Of a stretch of 64,000 nt of DNA, positions 42,631 to 51,366 are shown piece after piece. Position 1 is the stretch's first letter. Each line of letters opens with the position of its first letter. The notes under the pieces are model-generated. The model saw only the letters and a list, made by a program, of their open reading frames with translations. It searched no databases and was not told where the DNA came from. Source of the DNA: Hufsiella ginkgonis (GTDB lineage Bacteria; Bacteroidota; Bacteroidia; Sphingobacteriales; Sphingobacteriaceae); NCBI RefSeq assembly GCF_009834915.1, contig NZ_WVHS01000001.1, positions 1,530,937 through 1,594,936 on the forward strand. Reading direction: 5' to 3'. A program made the position numbers and the translations under genes.

Positions 42631-42658
42631 GGGGCCTGTATTTACAGGCCCCTTTTTT
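42631..42658 (+). terminator. Strong intrinsic terminator inside the PUL
   Basis: GGGGCCTGTA / TACAGGCCCC form a perfect 10-bp stem (42631-42640 with 42643-42652), followed by six T. It lies 32 bp after the fasciclin gene and 10 bp before GH2. It should cut off most read-through, giving susCD more expression than the enzymes. Confidence 0.85.
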
Positions 42659-42668
42659 AGACTTCTCT

Positions 42669-45122
42669 ATGAAAAAACTGATCGCACTTATCTTAGCCGC
42701 TACGTTGTCTCTTCCGCTGGTCGCCCAGGTTAAATCGAGGCTTAACAACAATTGGGAGTTTCTTCGCCAGGACCTTGGCGGGATCTGGGAAGCTGTGCGC
42801 CCCTACACCAAAGGTAACCCGGAAGAAGTGCCCCTGTGGCAGAATGTTACGCTTCCTCATTGCTTTAACGCACTCGATGGCGTGGACCCCGATGTTAATT
42901 ATTACCAGGGACCAGGCTGGTACCGCACCCAGCTTGATGTGAAAAACCCGTATAAGGACGGCAGAACGGTGCTGCATTTTGAAGGCGCCGGCCAAAAAAC
43001 CGAAGTGTACGTGCACACCACCCGCGTAACTTCACATACAGGCGGGTATGACGAGTGGACGGCCGACATCACGGACGCCATAGAAGCGTTTAAAAAAACG
43101 GAAGCTTTTACCAAACAGTTTAAGGGCAAGGTGCCCGTTTCCATCCGCTGCGATAACTCCCGCGACCTGGAGATGATCCCGTCGGATCTTTCGGACTTTA
43201 ATATTTATGGCGGTCTTTACCGCTATGTGAATCTGGTTTACACCCCCGCACTCTCCATCGAAAAACTCTTCGCTTTCGCGGAAGTGGATAAGGAAGGCAA
43301 AGCAGGGAACTTATCCGTTAATGCCAGGTTATACAACCCCCTGAAGCTGGTGAACGCCACCATTACCGTAGTAATACGCGACCCCCAGGACAAGGAAATT
43401 AAAAATCAGCAGGTCGACTATAAATCTACGGAAGATGACGTAGCGCTGTTGTCGTTTAAAGTAACAAAACCGCTGTTGTGGTCGCCGGAAAAACCGCAGC
43501 TGTATACGGTGCAGGCTACCATAAAATCGGCTTCGGGCGAGTTTACACAGACAGAGAAAGTGGGTTTCCGCAATTTCGAATTCGTAGAAAAAGGCCCGTT
43601 TATGCTTAATGGTAAACGATTATTGCTGCGGGGCACGCACCGGCACGAAGACCATGCAGGCGTGGCTGCTGCGATGACGGAAGATATGATGCGCAGCGAG
43701 ATGAAACTCATGAAGGAAATGGGCGTAAACTTCATTCGCCTGGGGCATTACCAGCAATCGCGCGTTATTCTCGATCTCTGCGACAGCCTCGGCATCCTTG
43801 TCTGGGAAGAAATTCCATGGTGCCGCGGCGGCCTGGGCGGTAAAACTTACCAGGACCAGGCGAAGCGCATGCTCACCAACATGATCGAACAGCATTATAA
43901 CCACCCCGCGGTGATCATCTGGGGGCTGGGTAACGAAAACGACTGGCCCAACGATTTTCCCGGGTTCGACAAGGAGAAGATCCGCACCTTTATGAAAGAG
44001 TTGAACGACTTGTCGCATAAACTCGATCGCTCGCGCAGTACCGCCATCCGCCGTTGCGATTTCTGCGCAGATATCGTGGATGTGTATTCTCCCTCCATCT
44101 GGGCAGGCTGGTACCGGGGCATTTACACCGAATACAAACAGGCGTCGCTCGACGAATTTAACAAAGTAAAACGCTTCCTCCACGTGGAGTGGGGAGGTGA
44201 TAGCCATGCACGTCGTCACTCCGAAAACCCGGATAAAGCATTAAGCATCGTAAAAACCGGTGGCGGCGCCGATGAGCGTGCCGGAGATGCATCGCTTTTC
44301 GGCGGTGCGGCGCGCGTGTCTAAGGACGGCGACTGGAGCGAATCCTACATCTGCAACCTCATCGACTGGCACCTGAAAGAACAGGAAACCATGCCCTGGC
44401 TTACCGGGACCGCACAGTGGCCCTTTAAAGATTTTTCGACACCGGTGCGGCCAGACAACCCGATCCCTTACATGAACCAAAAAGGGGTGGTAGAACGCGA
44501 CCTCACCAAGAAAGAGGCATTTTACGTGTTCCAATCCTACTGGACCACGCAGCCGATGGCCCATATCTACGGCCATTCTTGGCCCATACGCTGGGGCGAT
44601 GCCGGCGAACAGAAAATGGTAAAAGTATACTCTAATTGCGATGAAGCAGAGCTTTTTGTGAACGGCAAAAGCTACGGCACCCGTAAACGTAACAGCCAGG
44701 ATTTCCCCGCATCCGGTTTACGCTGGCAGGTGGAATATGCCGCCGGTAATAACCACCTGAAAGTGGTGGCTAAAAAGGGGAAGGTTGCCGTCACCGACGA
44801 GATAGACCAGGCTTACCAGGTGGAGAAATGGAGCAAACCCGCAAAAATGGTACTCGAAAAGGTTTCGCAGGAGGGAGATAAAGTAACTATTCGCGTGAAG
44901 CTGAAAGATGCCAGGAACGTAGATTGCCTCGATGCCGTTAACTGGGTGGAATTTGGCCTTACCGGCGACGGGCAAATGATCGACGACCAGGGAACCTCGT
45001 CGGGCTCACGCAAGGTGCAGGTGTATAATGGGTATGCTATTATCAGCATCCGGTTAAATAAAGGAAAGAGCGTGGCGAGTGTGAAGTCACAGGGGATGGA
45101 GACGGTGATGTTAATATTATAA
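42669..45122 (+). CDS. Glycoside hydrolase family 2 enzyme (beta-galactosidase-like)
   Basis: An 817-residue secreted GH2 retaining exo-glycosidase, after a signal peptide (MKKLIALILAATLSLPLVAQ). N-terminal jelly-roll domain (~25-200), immunoglobulin-like domain (~205-305, GFRNFEF), TIM barrel (~310-600) with acid/base E423 in GLGNENDW and nucleophile E507 in LHVEWGGDSH, then C-terminal beta domains. GH2 members act on beta-galactose, beta-glucuronide or beta-mannose; the residues do not settle which. Immediately followed by the beta-helix gene. Confidence 0.9.
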   Translation: MKKLIALILAATLSLPLVAQVKSRLNNNWEFLRQDLGGIWEAVRPYTKGNPEEVPLWQNVTLPHCFNALDGVDPDVNYYQGPGWYRTQLDVKNPYKDGRTVLHFEGAGQKTEVYVHTTRVTSHTGGYDEWTADITDAIEAFKKTEAFTKQFKGKVPVSIRCDNSRDLEMIPSDLSDFNIYGGLYRYVNLVYTPALSIEKLFAFAEVDKEGKAGNLSVNARLYNPLKLVNATITVVIRDPQDKEIKNQQVDYKSTEDDVALLSFKVTKPLLWSPEKPQLYTVQATIKSASGEFTQTEKVGFRNFEFVEKGPFMLNGKRLLLRGTHRHEDHAGVAAAMTEDMMRSEMKLMKEMGVNFIRLGHYQQSRVILDLCDSLGILVWEEIPWCRGGLGGKTYQDQAKRMLTNMIEQHYNHPAVIIWGLGNENDWPNDFPGFDKEKIRTFMKELNDLSHKLDRSRSTAIRRCDFCADIVDVYSPSIWAGWYRGIYTEYKQASLDEFNKVKRFLHVEWGGDSHARRHSENPDKALSIVKTGGGADERAGDASLFGGAARVSKDGDWSESYICNLIDWHLKEQETMPWLTGTAQWPFKDFSTPVRPDNPIPYMNQKGVVERDLTKKEAFYVFQSYWTTQPMAHIYGHSWPIRWGDAGEQKMVKVYSNCDEAELFVNGKSYGTRKRNSQDFPASGLRWQVEYAAGNNHLKVVAKKGKVAVTDEIDQAYQVEKWSKPAKMVLEKVSQEGDKVTIRVKLKDARNVDCLDAVNWVEFGLTGDGQMIDDQGTSSGSRKVQVYNGYAIISIRLNKGKSVASVKSQGMETVMLIL

Positions 45123-45148
45123 AATGAAGAAGGACGCTTGTTTTAGCA

Positions 45149-45232
45149 CAGAGAACAGGGGGTATTTACAACGGGCAAGGAGTTTGACGTTTAACCCTGT
45201 GTCCCCTGTGAAAATACCCGCAATGTCCTCTG
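45149..45232 (+). promoter_or_regulatory. Hairpin over the start codon of the beta-helix gene
   Basis: cagagaacagggggtattt (45149-45167) pairs with aaaatacccg...cctctg (45211-45232) over about 16 bp with a small bulge and a 43-nt loop. The 3' arm contains the preferred ATG (45223-45225) and its upstream bases. The CTCTGTG/CACAGAG units resemble known Bacteroidota repeats. It could limit translation of the downstream gene. Confidence 0.55.
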
Positions 45233-47574
45233 TCATAAAAACCGCCATCTTTCTTTTAATCATACTCTTGTCTTCCACTACGTCCCCTGCTAAAAACCTG
45301 TATGTTTCCCTTACCGGCAACGACAAAAATCCAGGCACCTTACGGCAACCTTTCCTTACCCTCCGGAAAGCAGGATCCGAAGCCCGCAAGTGCACTACGT
45401 CCGTTACTATTTACATCCGCGGCGGGACCTATTATTTAGAAGTCCCCCTTATATTTCCCGGTACCGGCCTAAAAGCCGGCAATTCCCTTACCCTCCGCCC
45501 CTATAAAAATGAAAAAGTAACCATTAGCGGCGCCCGTCGCCTCAGGCTTAAGTGGCGGCCTTTCCGTGATCGGATCTTAAGAGCGCCTGTTCCCGGCGAC
45601 CTGGTTTTCGACCAGCTATATGTGAATGGAACGTGCCGGCAGATGGCACGTTATCCTAATTATCGCGAAGGAATACGTCCCTATGGAGGCACTTCCGCCG
45701 ATGCGATAAGTCCCGGGCGGGTTAAAAAGTGGCAAGATCCTGCGGGTGGTTTTATCCACGCAATGCATACCGGTCAATGGGGCGACATGGCGTTCCGGAT
45801 CACCGGTAAAAATGCCGGCGGTACCTTGGAAATGGAAGGAGGCTGGCAGAATAACCGTCCTTCGCCTATGCATAAGCAGTACCGTTTCGTAGAGAATATT
45901 TTCGAGGAGCTCGACACGCTGAACGAATGGTTCTATAACGCCGCGGAAAAGATGCTGTATTTCAAGCCATCGCCGGGGCTGGACCTCAAAACCGCAATTA
46001 TCGAGGTTCCGCAGGCAGAAACGCTGATCGGGATTACGGGATCTTCGTCTGCGCCTGTAACACATGTTTTTATCGAAGGTATCCGCTTTACACAGACCAC
46101 CCGCACTTTTATGAAAACACGCGAGCCGTTATTAAGGAGCGACTGGGCCGTTTACCGGTCGGGCGCAATCCTGTTAAGCGGTACGAAGGACTGCCGGGTC
46201 AGAAATTGCACGCTCGACAATATAGGTGGCAACGCCGTGATGGTCAGCGGGTTCAATAGCGGTTTTAGTATCGAACGGTCACATATCTATAACATAGGCG
46301 GCAGCGCCATTTCTTTTATAGGAGATCCATCGTCCGTAAGGTCGCCTTCATTCAGGTATGAGCACTTTGTAAAATATGAAGACATGGATAAGCTTCCCGG
46401 CGAAAAAGGCCGCGACTTCCCGGTTTCATGCCGCGCCGTGGATAACCTCGTCCATCATATCGGAACGGTTGAAAAACAGGTAGCCGGCATCGAGATCTCC
46501 ATGTCGCAGGCCATATCCATAACCCATAACACCATATATGAGGTGCCCCGCGCCGGTATCAACATCGGCGATGGGAACTGGGGCGGCCACCTGATCGCTT
46601 ATAATGATGTGTTTGATACCGTGCTCGAAACCGGCGATCATGGTGCCTTCAATTCCTGGGGCCGCGACCGCTTCTGGCACCCGAAAAGAGCCACTATGGA
46701 TAGCCTGGTAGCGGCAAGGCCGGAACTGATCGGGTTGGACGCGGTGAAAACCACCTTCATTTTAAATAACAGGTTTCGTTGCGATAACGGTTGGGACATC
46801 GACCTCGACGATGGGTCCGGAAATTACACCATTGCCAACAACGTATGCCTGAACGGCGGCATTAAGCTTCGGGAAGGCTTTGGCCGGACGGTAGAAAACA
46901 ATATTATGCTTAACAACTCTTTTCATCCGCATGTATGGTTTAAGAATAGCCGTGATGTTTTTCAGCGCAATATCGTTACCACGGCCTACCAGCCCATCCG
47001 CATCAACGATTGGGGAAAAGCCGTAAATAACAATCTATTCCCGGATAGCATAAGCCTGCTTAACGCGAGAAAAAATGGCACAGATCAATCCTCCATATAT
47101 GGCGATCCGCAATTCGTCGATCCTGTAAATGGCAACTACCAGGTAAAGCAGGGTTCTCCGGCATTAAAAACCGGGTTTATAAACTTCCCGATGGAGTTTG
47201 GTGTGCGCCCGTCCCACCTGCGGGCCCTGGCCAGGAAAGTGGTATTTCCGCAGCTGGCGGTGGTTTCGGCAGCGGCCGATGACCAGCTATACGATTTTAT
47301 GGGCATGAAAATCAAGAACCTTCATACGCTTGCCGAGCGCTCCGCAACCGGGATGGCCGGTGAAACCGGTGTGCTGGTGAGAGAAATTGCACCCACCAGT
47401 ATTCTCGCCCCGCAATTGAGGCCCAACGATGTAATTCTCGAATACGCCGGTAATCCCATCGCAAGCGTGAAGGACTTATTCCAGGTGCGTGCCACCGTCC
47501 AATCGCGGCGGGTGGTGCCGGTGACGATTTTCCGCGACCAGGCAAAAATGACCCTTACCCTAACTATAAAATGA
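45223..47574 (+). CDS. Secreted right-handed beta-helix protein with C-terminal PDZ domain
   Basis: A 783-residue exported protein: signal MSSVIKTAIFLLIILLSS, then an N-terminal domain (YVSLTGNDKNPGT, TIYIRGGTYYLEVPL), a parallel beta-helix (~210-600, with GGNAVMVSGF, SQAISITHNTIYEV repeats), and a PDZ-like domain in the last ~75 residues (RPNDVILEYAGNPI). Beta-helix families with such leaders include alpha-fucosidase/xylanase-type GH141; a lyase or non-catalytic role is also possible. Start at 45223 chosen over 45124 (33 residues longer), which would bury the signal peptide. GH95 overlaps its stop by 4 bp. Confidence 0.75.
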   Translation: MSSVIKTAIFLLIILLSSTTSPAKNLYVSLTGNDKNPGTLRQPFLTLRKAGSEARKCTTSVTIYIRGGTYYLEVPLIFPGTGLKAGNSLTLRPYKNEKVTISGARRLRLKWRPFRDRILRAPVPGDLVFDQLYVNGTCRQMARYPNYREGIRPYGGTSADAISPGRVKKWQDPAGGFIHAMHTGQWGDMAFRITGKNAGGTLEMEGGWQNNRPSPMHKQYRFVENIFEELDTLNEWFYNAAEKMLYFKPSPGLDLKTAIIEVPQAETLIGITGSSSAPVTHVFIEGIRFTQTTRTFMKTREPLLRSDWAVYRSGAILLSGTKDCRVRNCTLDNIGGNAVMVSGFNSGFSIERSHIYNIGGSAISFIGDPSSVRSPSFRYEHFVKYEDMDKLPGEKGRDFPVSCRAVDNLVHHIGTVEKQVAGIEISMSQAISITHNTIYEVPRAGINIGDGNWGGHLIAYNDVFDTVLETGDHGAFNSWGRDRFWHPKRATMDSLVAARPELIGLDAVKTTFILNNRFRCDNGWDIDLDDGSGNYTIANNVCLNGGIKLREGFGRTVENNIMLNNSFHPHVWFKNSRDVFQRNIVTTAYQPIRINDWGKAVNNNLFPDSISLLNARKNGTDQSSIYGDPQFVDPVNGNYQVKQGSPALKTGFINFPMEFGVRPSHLRALARKVVFPQLAVVSAAADDQLYDFMGMKIKNLHTLAERSATGMAGETGVLVREIAPTSILAPQLRPNDVILEYAGNPIASVKDLFQVRATVQSRRVVPVTIFRDQAKMTLTLTIK

Positions 47575-50147
47575 TGCAGATAAGTCAACGGGTTAACACG
47601 CTCCTGGCTGCGACGATGCTGTTAAGCGGCGGCAAAGCCCTGGCGCAGGAGGCCGGCGGCAACCTCAGGCTTTGGTATAATAAACCGGCCAATGTTTGGG
47701 AGGAAGCGCTTCCCCTCGGAAATGGCAAAACCGGAGCCATGGTTTTCGGGCGGGTAAATAAAGAGCGTTACCAGCTGAACGATGCCACCTTATGGTCGGG
47801 TTACCCGGAACCGGGAAATAATCCCAAAGGCCCGGCAGCACTTCCGCAGGTGCGCAAAGCGGTGTTCGACGGCGATTTTGAAAAGGCCGCCGATCTGTGG
47901 AAAAACAACCTGCAGGGACCGTATTCTGCACGTTATTTGCCCCTGGGCGATCTCTGGCTGGATTTCCGGCTGAGAGACAGCACGGTAACCAACTACTACC
48001 GCGACCTGGATCTCGCAAATTCTACCGCAACCGTGTCGTACACCATAAACGGCGTGACCTATCGCCGCCAGACATTCATGAGCTTCCCCGACAAGGTGAT
48101 GGTGATCCGCATTACCGCCGACAAAAAGGGTGCGGTGAGTTTTACGGCCGGCCTTTCGAGTAAGTTGAAATTCAACGTACTCAAGCCGGTTGGCAACACC
48201 CTGGTGATGAAAGGAGTGGCGCCCTCGTTCGTAGCTAACCGTCCCAGCGAGCCCGGGCAGGTAAAATACAACAGCCCTGCGGGCGAAGGCATGAAATTCG
48301 AGGTTCGCCTAAACATTAAAACCACCGGCGGGAGGATCAGCAGCGGCGCGGGCTCGCTCGAAGTGCGCCAGGCGGATGCCGTTACCCTGGTACTTGCGGA
48401 AGCTACCAGCTTTAACGGGTTCGATAAATCTCCGGGCCTGCAGGGGAAGGATCCCGCAGTGGCCGCCGCCGGTAACTTGACCAACGCGTTAATACTCAGC
48501 CCTGAAGCATTGCGGAAACGCCACCTGGCCGACTATCAGCGCCTGTTTAACCGCGTGAGCCTGAACCTGGGCAGTGATCCCGAAGCGCTGAGGCTTCCCA
48601 TCCCCGAACGAATGCTGCGCCTTAACTCCGGCAAGGCCGATAACCAGCTGCAAACTATCTACTACCAGTTTGGCAGGTACCTGCTTATCTCGTGCTCGAG
48701 GCCCGGTTCGCCGCCGGCCAACCTCCAGGGTATATGGAACGACCTGGTGCAACCGCCCTGGGGCAGCAATTACACCACCAACATTAATACGGAAATGAAC
48801 TATTGGCTGGCAGAAAATACCAATCTTTCGGAGTGTCACCAACCGCTGTTCGATTTTATGAAAAGCCTTGCGGTAAATGGCGCGGTTACCGCCAAAACCA
48901 ACTATGAGATAAACGAGGGCTGGGTAACGCATCATAACTCGGATATTTGGGCCAAAACCTCGCCACCTGGCGGCTACGATTGGGACCCGCGGGGAGCGCC
49001 ACGTTGGTCGGCATGGCCCATGGCGGGCGCCTGGCTTAGTACGCACCTGTACGAACACTACCTGTTTACCGGCGATAAACGTTTCCTGGAAGCCGAAGCC
49101 TGGCCGTTGATGAAAGGCGCCGCAGCGTTTATGCTCAACTGGCTGATTACAGACCCAAAAACGGGTAATCTGGTTACCAACCCGTCTACCTCGCCGGAGA
49201 ACACCCTTAAAAAAGACGGCAAGGAGTACCAGGTAAGCCTGGCTACCACCATGGACATGTCGATCATCCGGGAGCTGTTCACCAACTGTATTCAAACAAG
49301 CACGGTCCTGGGTGTAGATGCTGGGTTCAGGCAAAAACTGGTGCAGGCGAAAGCAAAGCTGTACCCCTATCATATCGGCCAATATGGCCAGCTACAGGAA
49401 TGGTATGGCGACTGGGACGACCCGAAAGACACGCACCGCCACATCTCCCAGCTTTTTGGCCTGTTTCCCGGCAACCAGCTTTCTCCGGAATATACACCGG
49501 AGCTTGCCGCCGCCGCCAGGCAGTCGCTTATCCACCGGGGAGATGTAAGTACCGGCTGGTCTATGGCGTGGAAAACCAACTGGTGGGCAAGGCTGTACGA
49601 TGGCAACCACGCCTACGCGATCTTAAAAGCGGGGCTCACCTACATAGATCCGAACAAAGAAAAAGCGCAAATGAGCGGCGGGGGCGCCTACCCGAATTTG
49701 TTCGATGCACACCCGCCATTCCAGATCGACGGCAACTTCGGCGCTACCGCCGGAACCACCGAAATGCTCCTTCAAAGCCATACCGGCGAGCTGAACTTAC
49801 TGCCTGCGCTGCCCGATGCCTGGCCCGCCGGCTGGATCAAAGGCATAAAGGCCAGGGGCAATTTTACGGTAGACATCGACTGGAAAAACGGTAAGCTGGT
49901 TTCGGCACGGATCTATTCCGCGCTGGGAGGGAATTGCCGCGTACACAGCAAGGTGCCTGTTAAAATAGTGGGTGTTGCCGCAGCCATGGTACGGGACGGC
50001 AATCCTAACCCGCTGAATGTGCTGCCCGAAAAACAGGCGTTCGGGAAAAATACCAATGTAAAGCTATTGGAGTGGAACCTGGATAAGGGATATACCATCG
50101 ATTTTGAAACCTTAAAAGGCAAGGTGTACCTCGTTGAGGCGTTATAA
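47571..50147 (+). CDS. Glycoside hydrolase family 95 alpha-L-fucosidase-like enzyme
   Basis: An 858-residue inverting GH95 enzyme, after a signal peptide (~1-25, ending SGGKALAQ). N-terminal beta domain (RLWYNKPANVWEEALPLGNGKTGAMVFG), (alpha/alpha)6 barrel with NINTEMNYWLAE carrying the two Asn that position water, TSPENTLKK (catalytic Glu region) and PPFQIDGNFG near residue ~720. Removes terminal alpha-1,2-fucose, or alpha-L-galactose in some members. It overlaps the beta-helix stop and is followed by the lyase gene. Confidence 0.92.
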   Translation: MMQISQRVNTLLAATMLLSGGKALAQEAGGNLRLWYNKPANVWEEALPLGNGKTGAMVFGRVNKERYQLNDATLWSGYPEPGNNPKGPAALPQVRKAVFDGDFEKAADLWKNNLQGPYSARYLPLGDLWLDFRLRDSTVTNYYRDLDLANSTATVSYTINGVTYRRQTFMSFPDKVMVIRITADKKGAVSFTAGLSSKLKFNVLKPVGNTLVMKGVAPSFVANRPSEPGQVKYNSPAGEGMKFEVRLNIKTTGGRISSGAGSLEVRQADAVTLVLAEATSFNGFDKSPGLQGKDPAVAAAGNLTNALILSPEALRKRHLADYQRLFNRVSLNLGSDPEALRLPIPERMLRLNSGKADNQLQTIYYQFGRYLLISCSRPGSPPANLQGIWNDLVQPPWGSNYTTNINTEMNYWLAENTNLSECHQPLFDFMKSLAVNGAVTAKTNYEINEGWVTHHNSDIWAKTSPPGGYDWDPRGAPRWSAWPMAGAWLSTHLYEHYLFTGDKRFLEAEAWPLMKGAAAFMLNWLITDPKTGNLVTNPSTSPENTLKKDGKEYQVSLATTMDMSIIRELFTNCIQTSTVLGVDAGFRQKLVQAKAKLYPYHIGQYGQLQEWYGDWDDPKDTHRHISQLFGLFPGNQLSPEYTPELAAAARQSLIHRGDVSTGWSMAWKTNWWARLYDGNHAYAILKAGLTYIDPNKEKAQMSGGGAYPNLFDAHPPFQIDGNFGATAGTTEMLLQSHTGELNLLPALPDAWPAGWIKGIKARGNFTVDIDWKNGKLVSARIYSALGGNCRVHSKVPVKIVGVAAAMVRDGNPNPLNVLPEKQAFGKNTNVKLLEWNLDKGYTIDFETLKGKVYLVEAL

Positions 50148-50157
50148 ATTAACAAGT

Positions 50158-51339
50158 ATGGAAAAAGTAATCTGGTTAACGGTCTTATTGCTGTTGCCGC
50201 AAGGTGTCGGCAAGACCGGGAGTGCTACACAAAAGCGGGCCGCATATAAAAAAGAAGTGACGGCGACCCTGCGTAAACATATTTTAGAAGAGGCATCGTG
50301 GGCGCTGCAGCAACAGCCGGTTACGGTTACGGCACAGTCGTCGCCCAGGAGTGCCGGAGGCAAACACGATTTCTTTTCGGAAGGCGACTACTGGTGGCCC
50401 AACCCGGCAAGCCCGGATAGCGCCTACATCCAGCGTGATGGCATGACCAACCCCGATAATTTTGTGGCCCATCGCCTGGCGATGATACGTTTTAGTAAAG
50501 TGATGGGCGCGCTGGCTTCGGCGTACGTAATTACAGGAGACCAGAAATATGTTAAGCATGCCCGGCTGCACTTACATGCCTGGTTTGTAAACGGGGAAAC
50601 GCTCATGAGCCCGCACCTGCTGTACGCACAAGCCATAAAAGGCCGGTTTACCGGGCGGGGCATTGGTGTGATAGATACCATCCAGCTTATGGAAGTGGCC
50701 CAGGCGGTAATCGTATTGCAGCAGGCGCCGGGCTTCGATAAAGCCACGCTTGCGGGGATCAAAAAATGGTTCGCCGACTACCTGGCCTGGCTCACCACGC
50801 ACCAGTACGGGAAAGACGAAATGAACGCTAAAAATAACCATGGCACCTGCTGGACCATGCAGGTGGCGTCGTTCGCTAAGCTGACGAATAATACCAGGCT
50901 GCTCGACCTTTGCCGGGAGCGCTACCAAACCGTGCACCTGCCAGGGCAGATGGCTGCCGATGGAAGCTTTCCGCTGGAATTAAAACGCACCAAACCATAC
51001 GGCTACTCCATTTTTAACCTCGACGCCATGACCATGCTCTGCCAGGAATTATCGGACGAAAAGCATGATCTCTGGCATTTTACGCTCGCCGATGGCCGTT
51101 CGATGGAGAAGGGCATCGCCTACCTGTACCCGTTTATTGCCGACAAACAAAGCTGGCCATTTCAAAAAGATGTAATGTACTGGGAAAACTGGCCCGTAGC
51201 GCAGCCCGCATTGGTATTCGGCGCCGCCGCATATGATAACAAAGACTGGTTTACCACCTGGCAAAAGCTGGACCATGACCCGAAAGTGGAAGAGGTGATC
51301 CGCAATTTGCCGGTGCGTAACCCGGTGATCTGGTTTTAA
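50158..51339 (+). CDS. Alginate-lyase-family polysaccharide lyase (PL38-like)
   Basis: A 393-residue helical-toroid lyase (PF05426 alginate_lyase). Motifs: FSEGDYWWPNP, the active-site N227-H228 pair in KNNHGTCW, and SFPLELKRTKPYGYSIFNLD with the likely catalytic Tyr. PL38 members cut glucuronan-type uronate chains by beta-elimination; the precise family is inferred. The start MEKVIWLTVLLLLPQ at 50158 provides a signal peptide; an ATG at 50134 inside the GH95 gene would add 8 residues and was not chosen. Confidence 0.82.
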   Translation: MEKVIWLTVLLLLPQGVGKTGSATQKRAAYKKEVTATLRKHILEEASWALQQQPVTVTAQSSPRSAGGKHDFFSEGDYWWPNPASPDSAYIQRDGMTNPDNFVAHRLAMIRFSKVMGALASAYVITGDQKYVKHARLHLHAWFVNGETLMSPHLLYAQAIKGRFTGRGIGVIDTIQLMEVAQAVIVLQQAPGFDKATLAGIKKWFADYLAWLTTHQYGKDEMNAKNNHGTCWTMQVASFAKLTNNTRLLDLCRERYQTVHLPGQMAADGSFPLELKRTKPYGYSIFNLDAMTMLCQELSDEKHDLWHFTLADGRSMEKGIAYLYPFIADKQSWPFQKDVMYWENWPVAQPALVFGAAAYDNKDWFTTWQKLDHDPKVEEVIRNLPVRNPVIWF

Positions 51340-51366
51340 AGGAAGGAACCGGTGAGAACTATAACC

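Noticed and set aside
47665..49382. Long minus-strand open frames opposite GH95
   Set aside because: They follow from codon bias on the plus strand and have no recognisable domains or start context.
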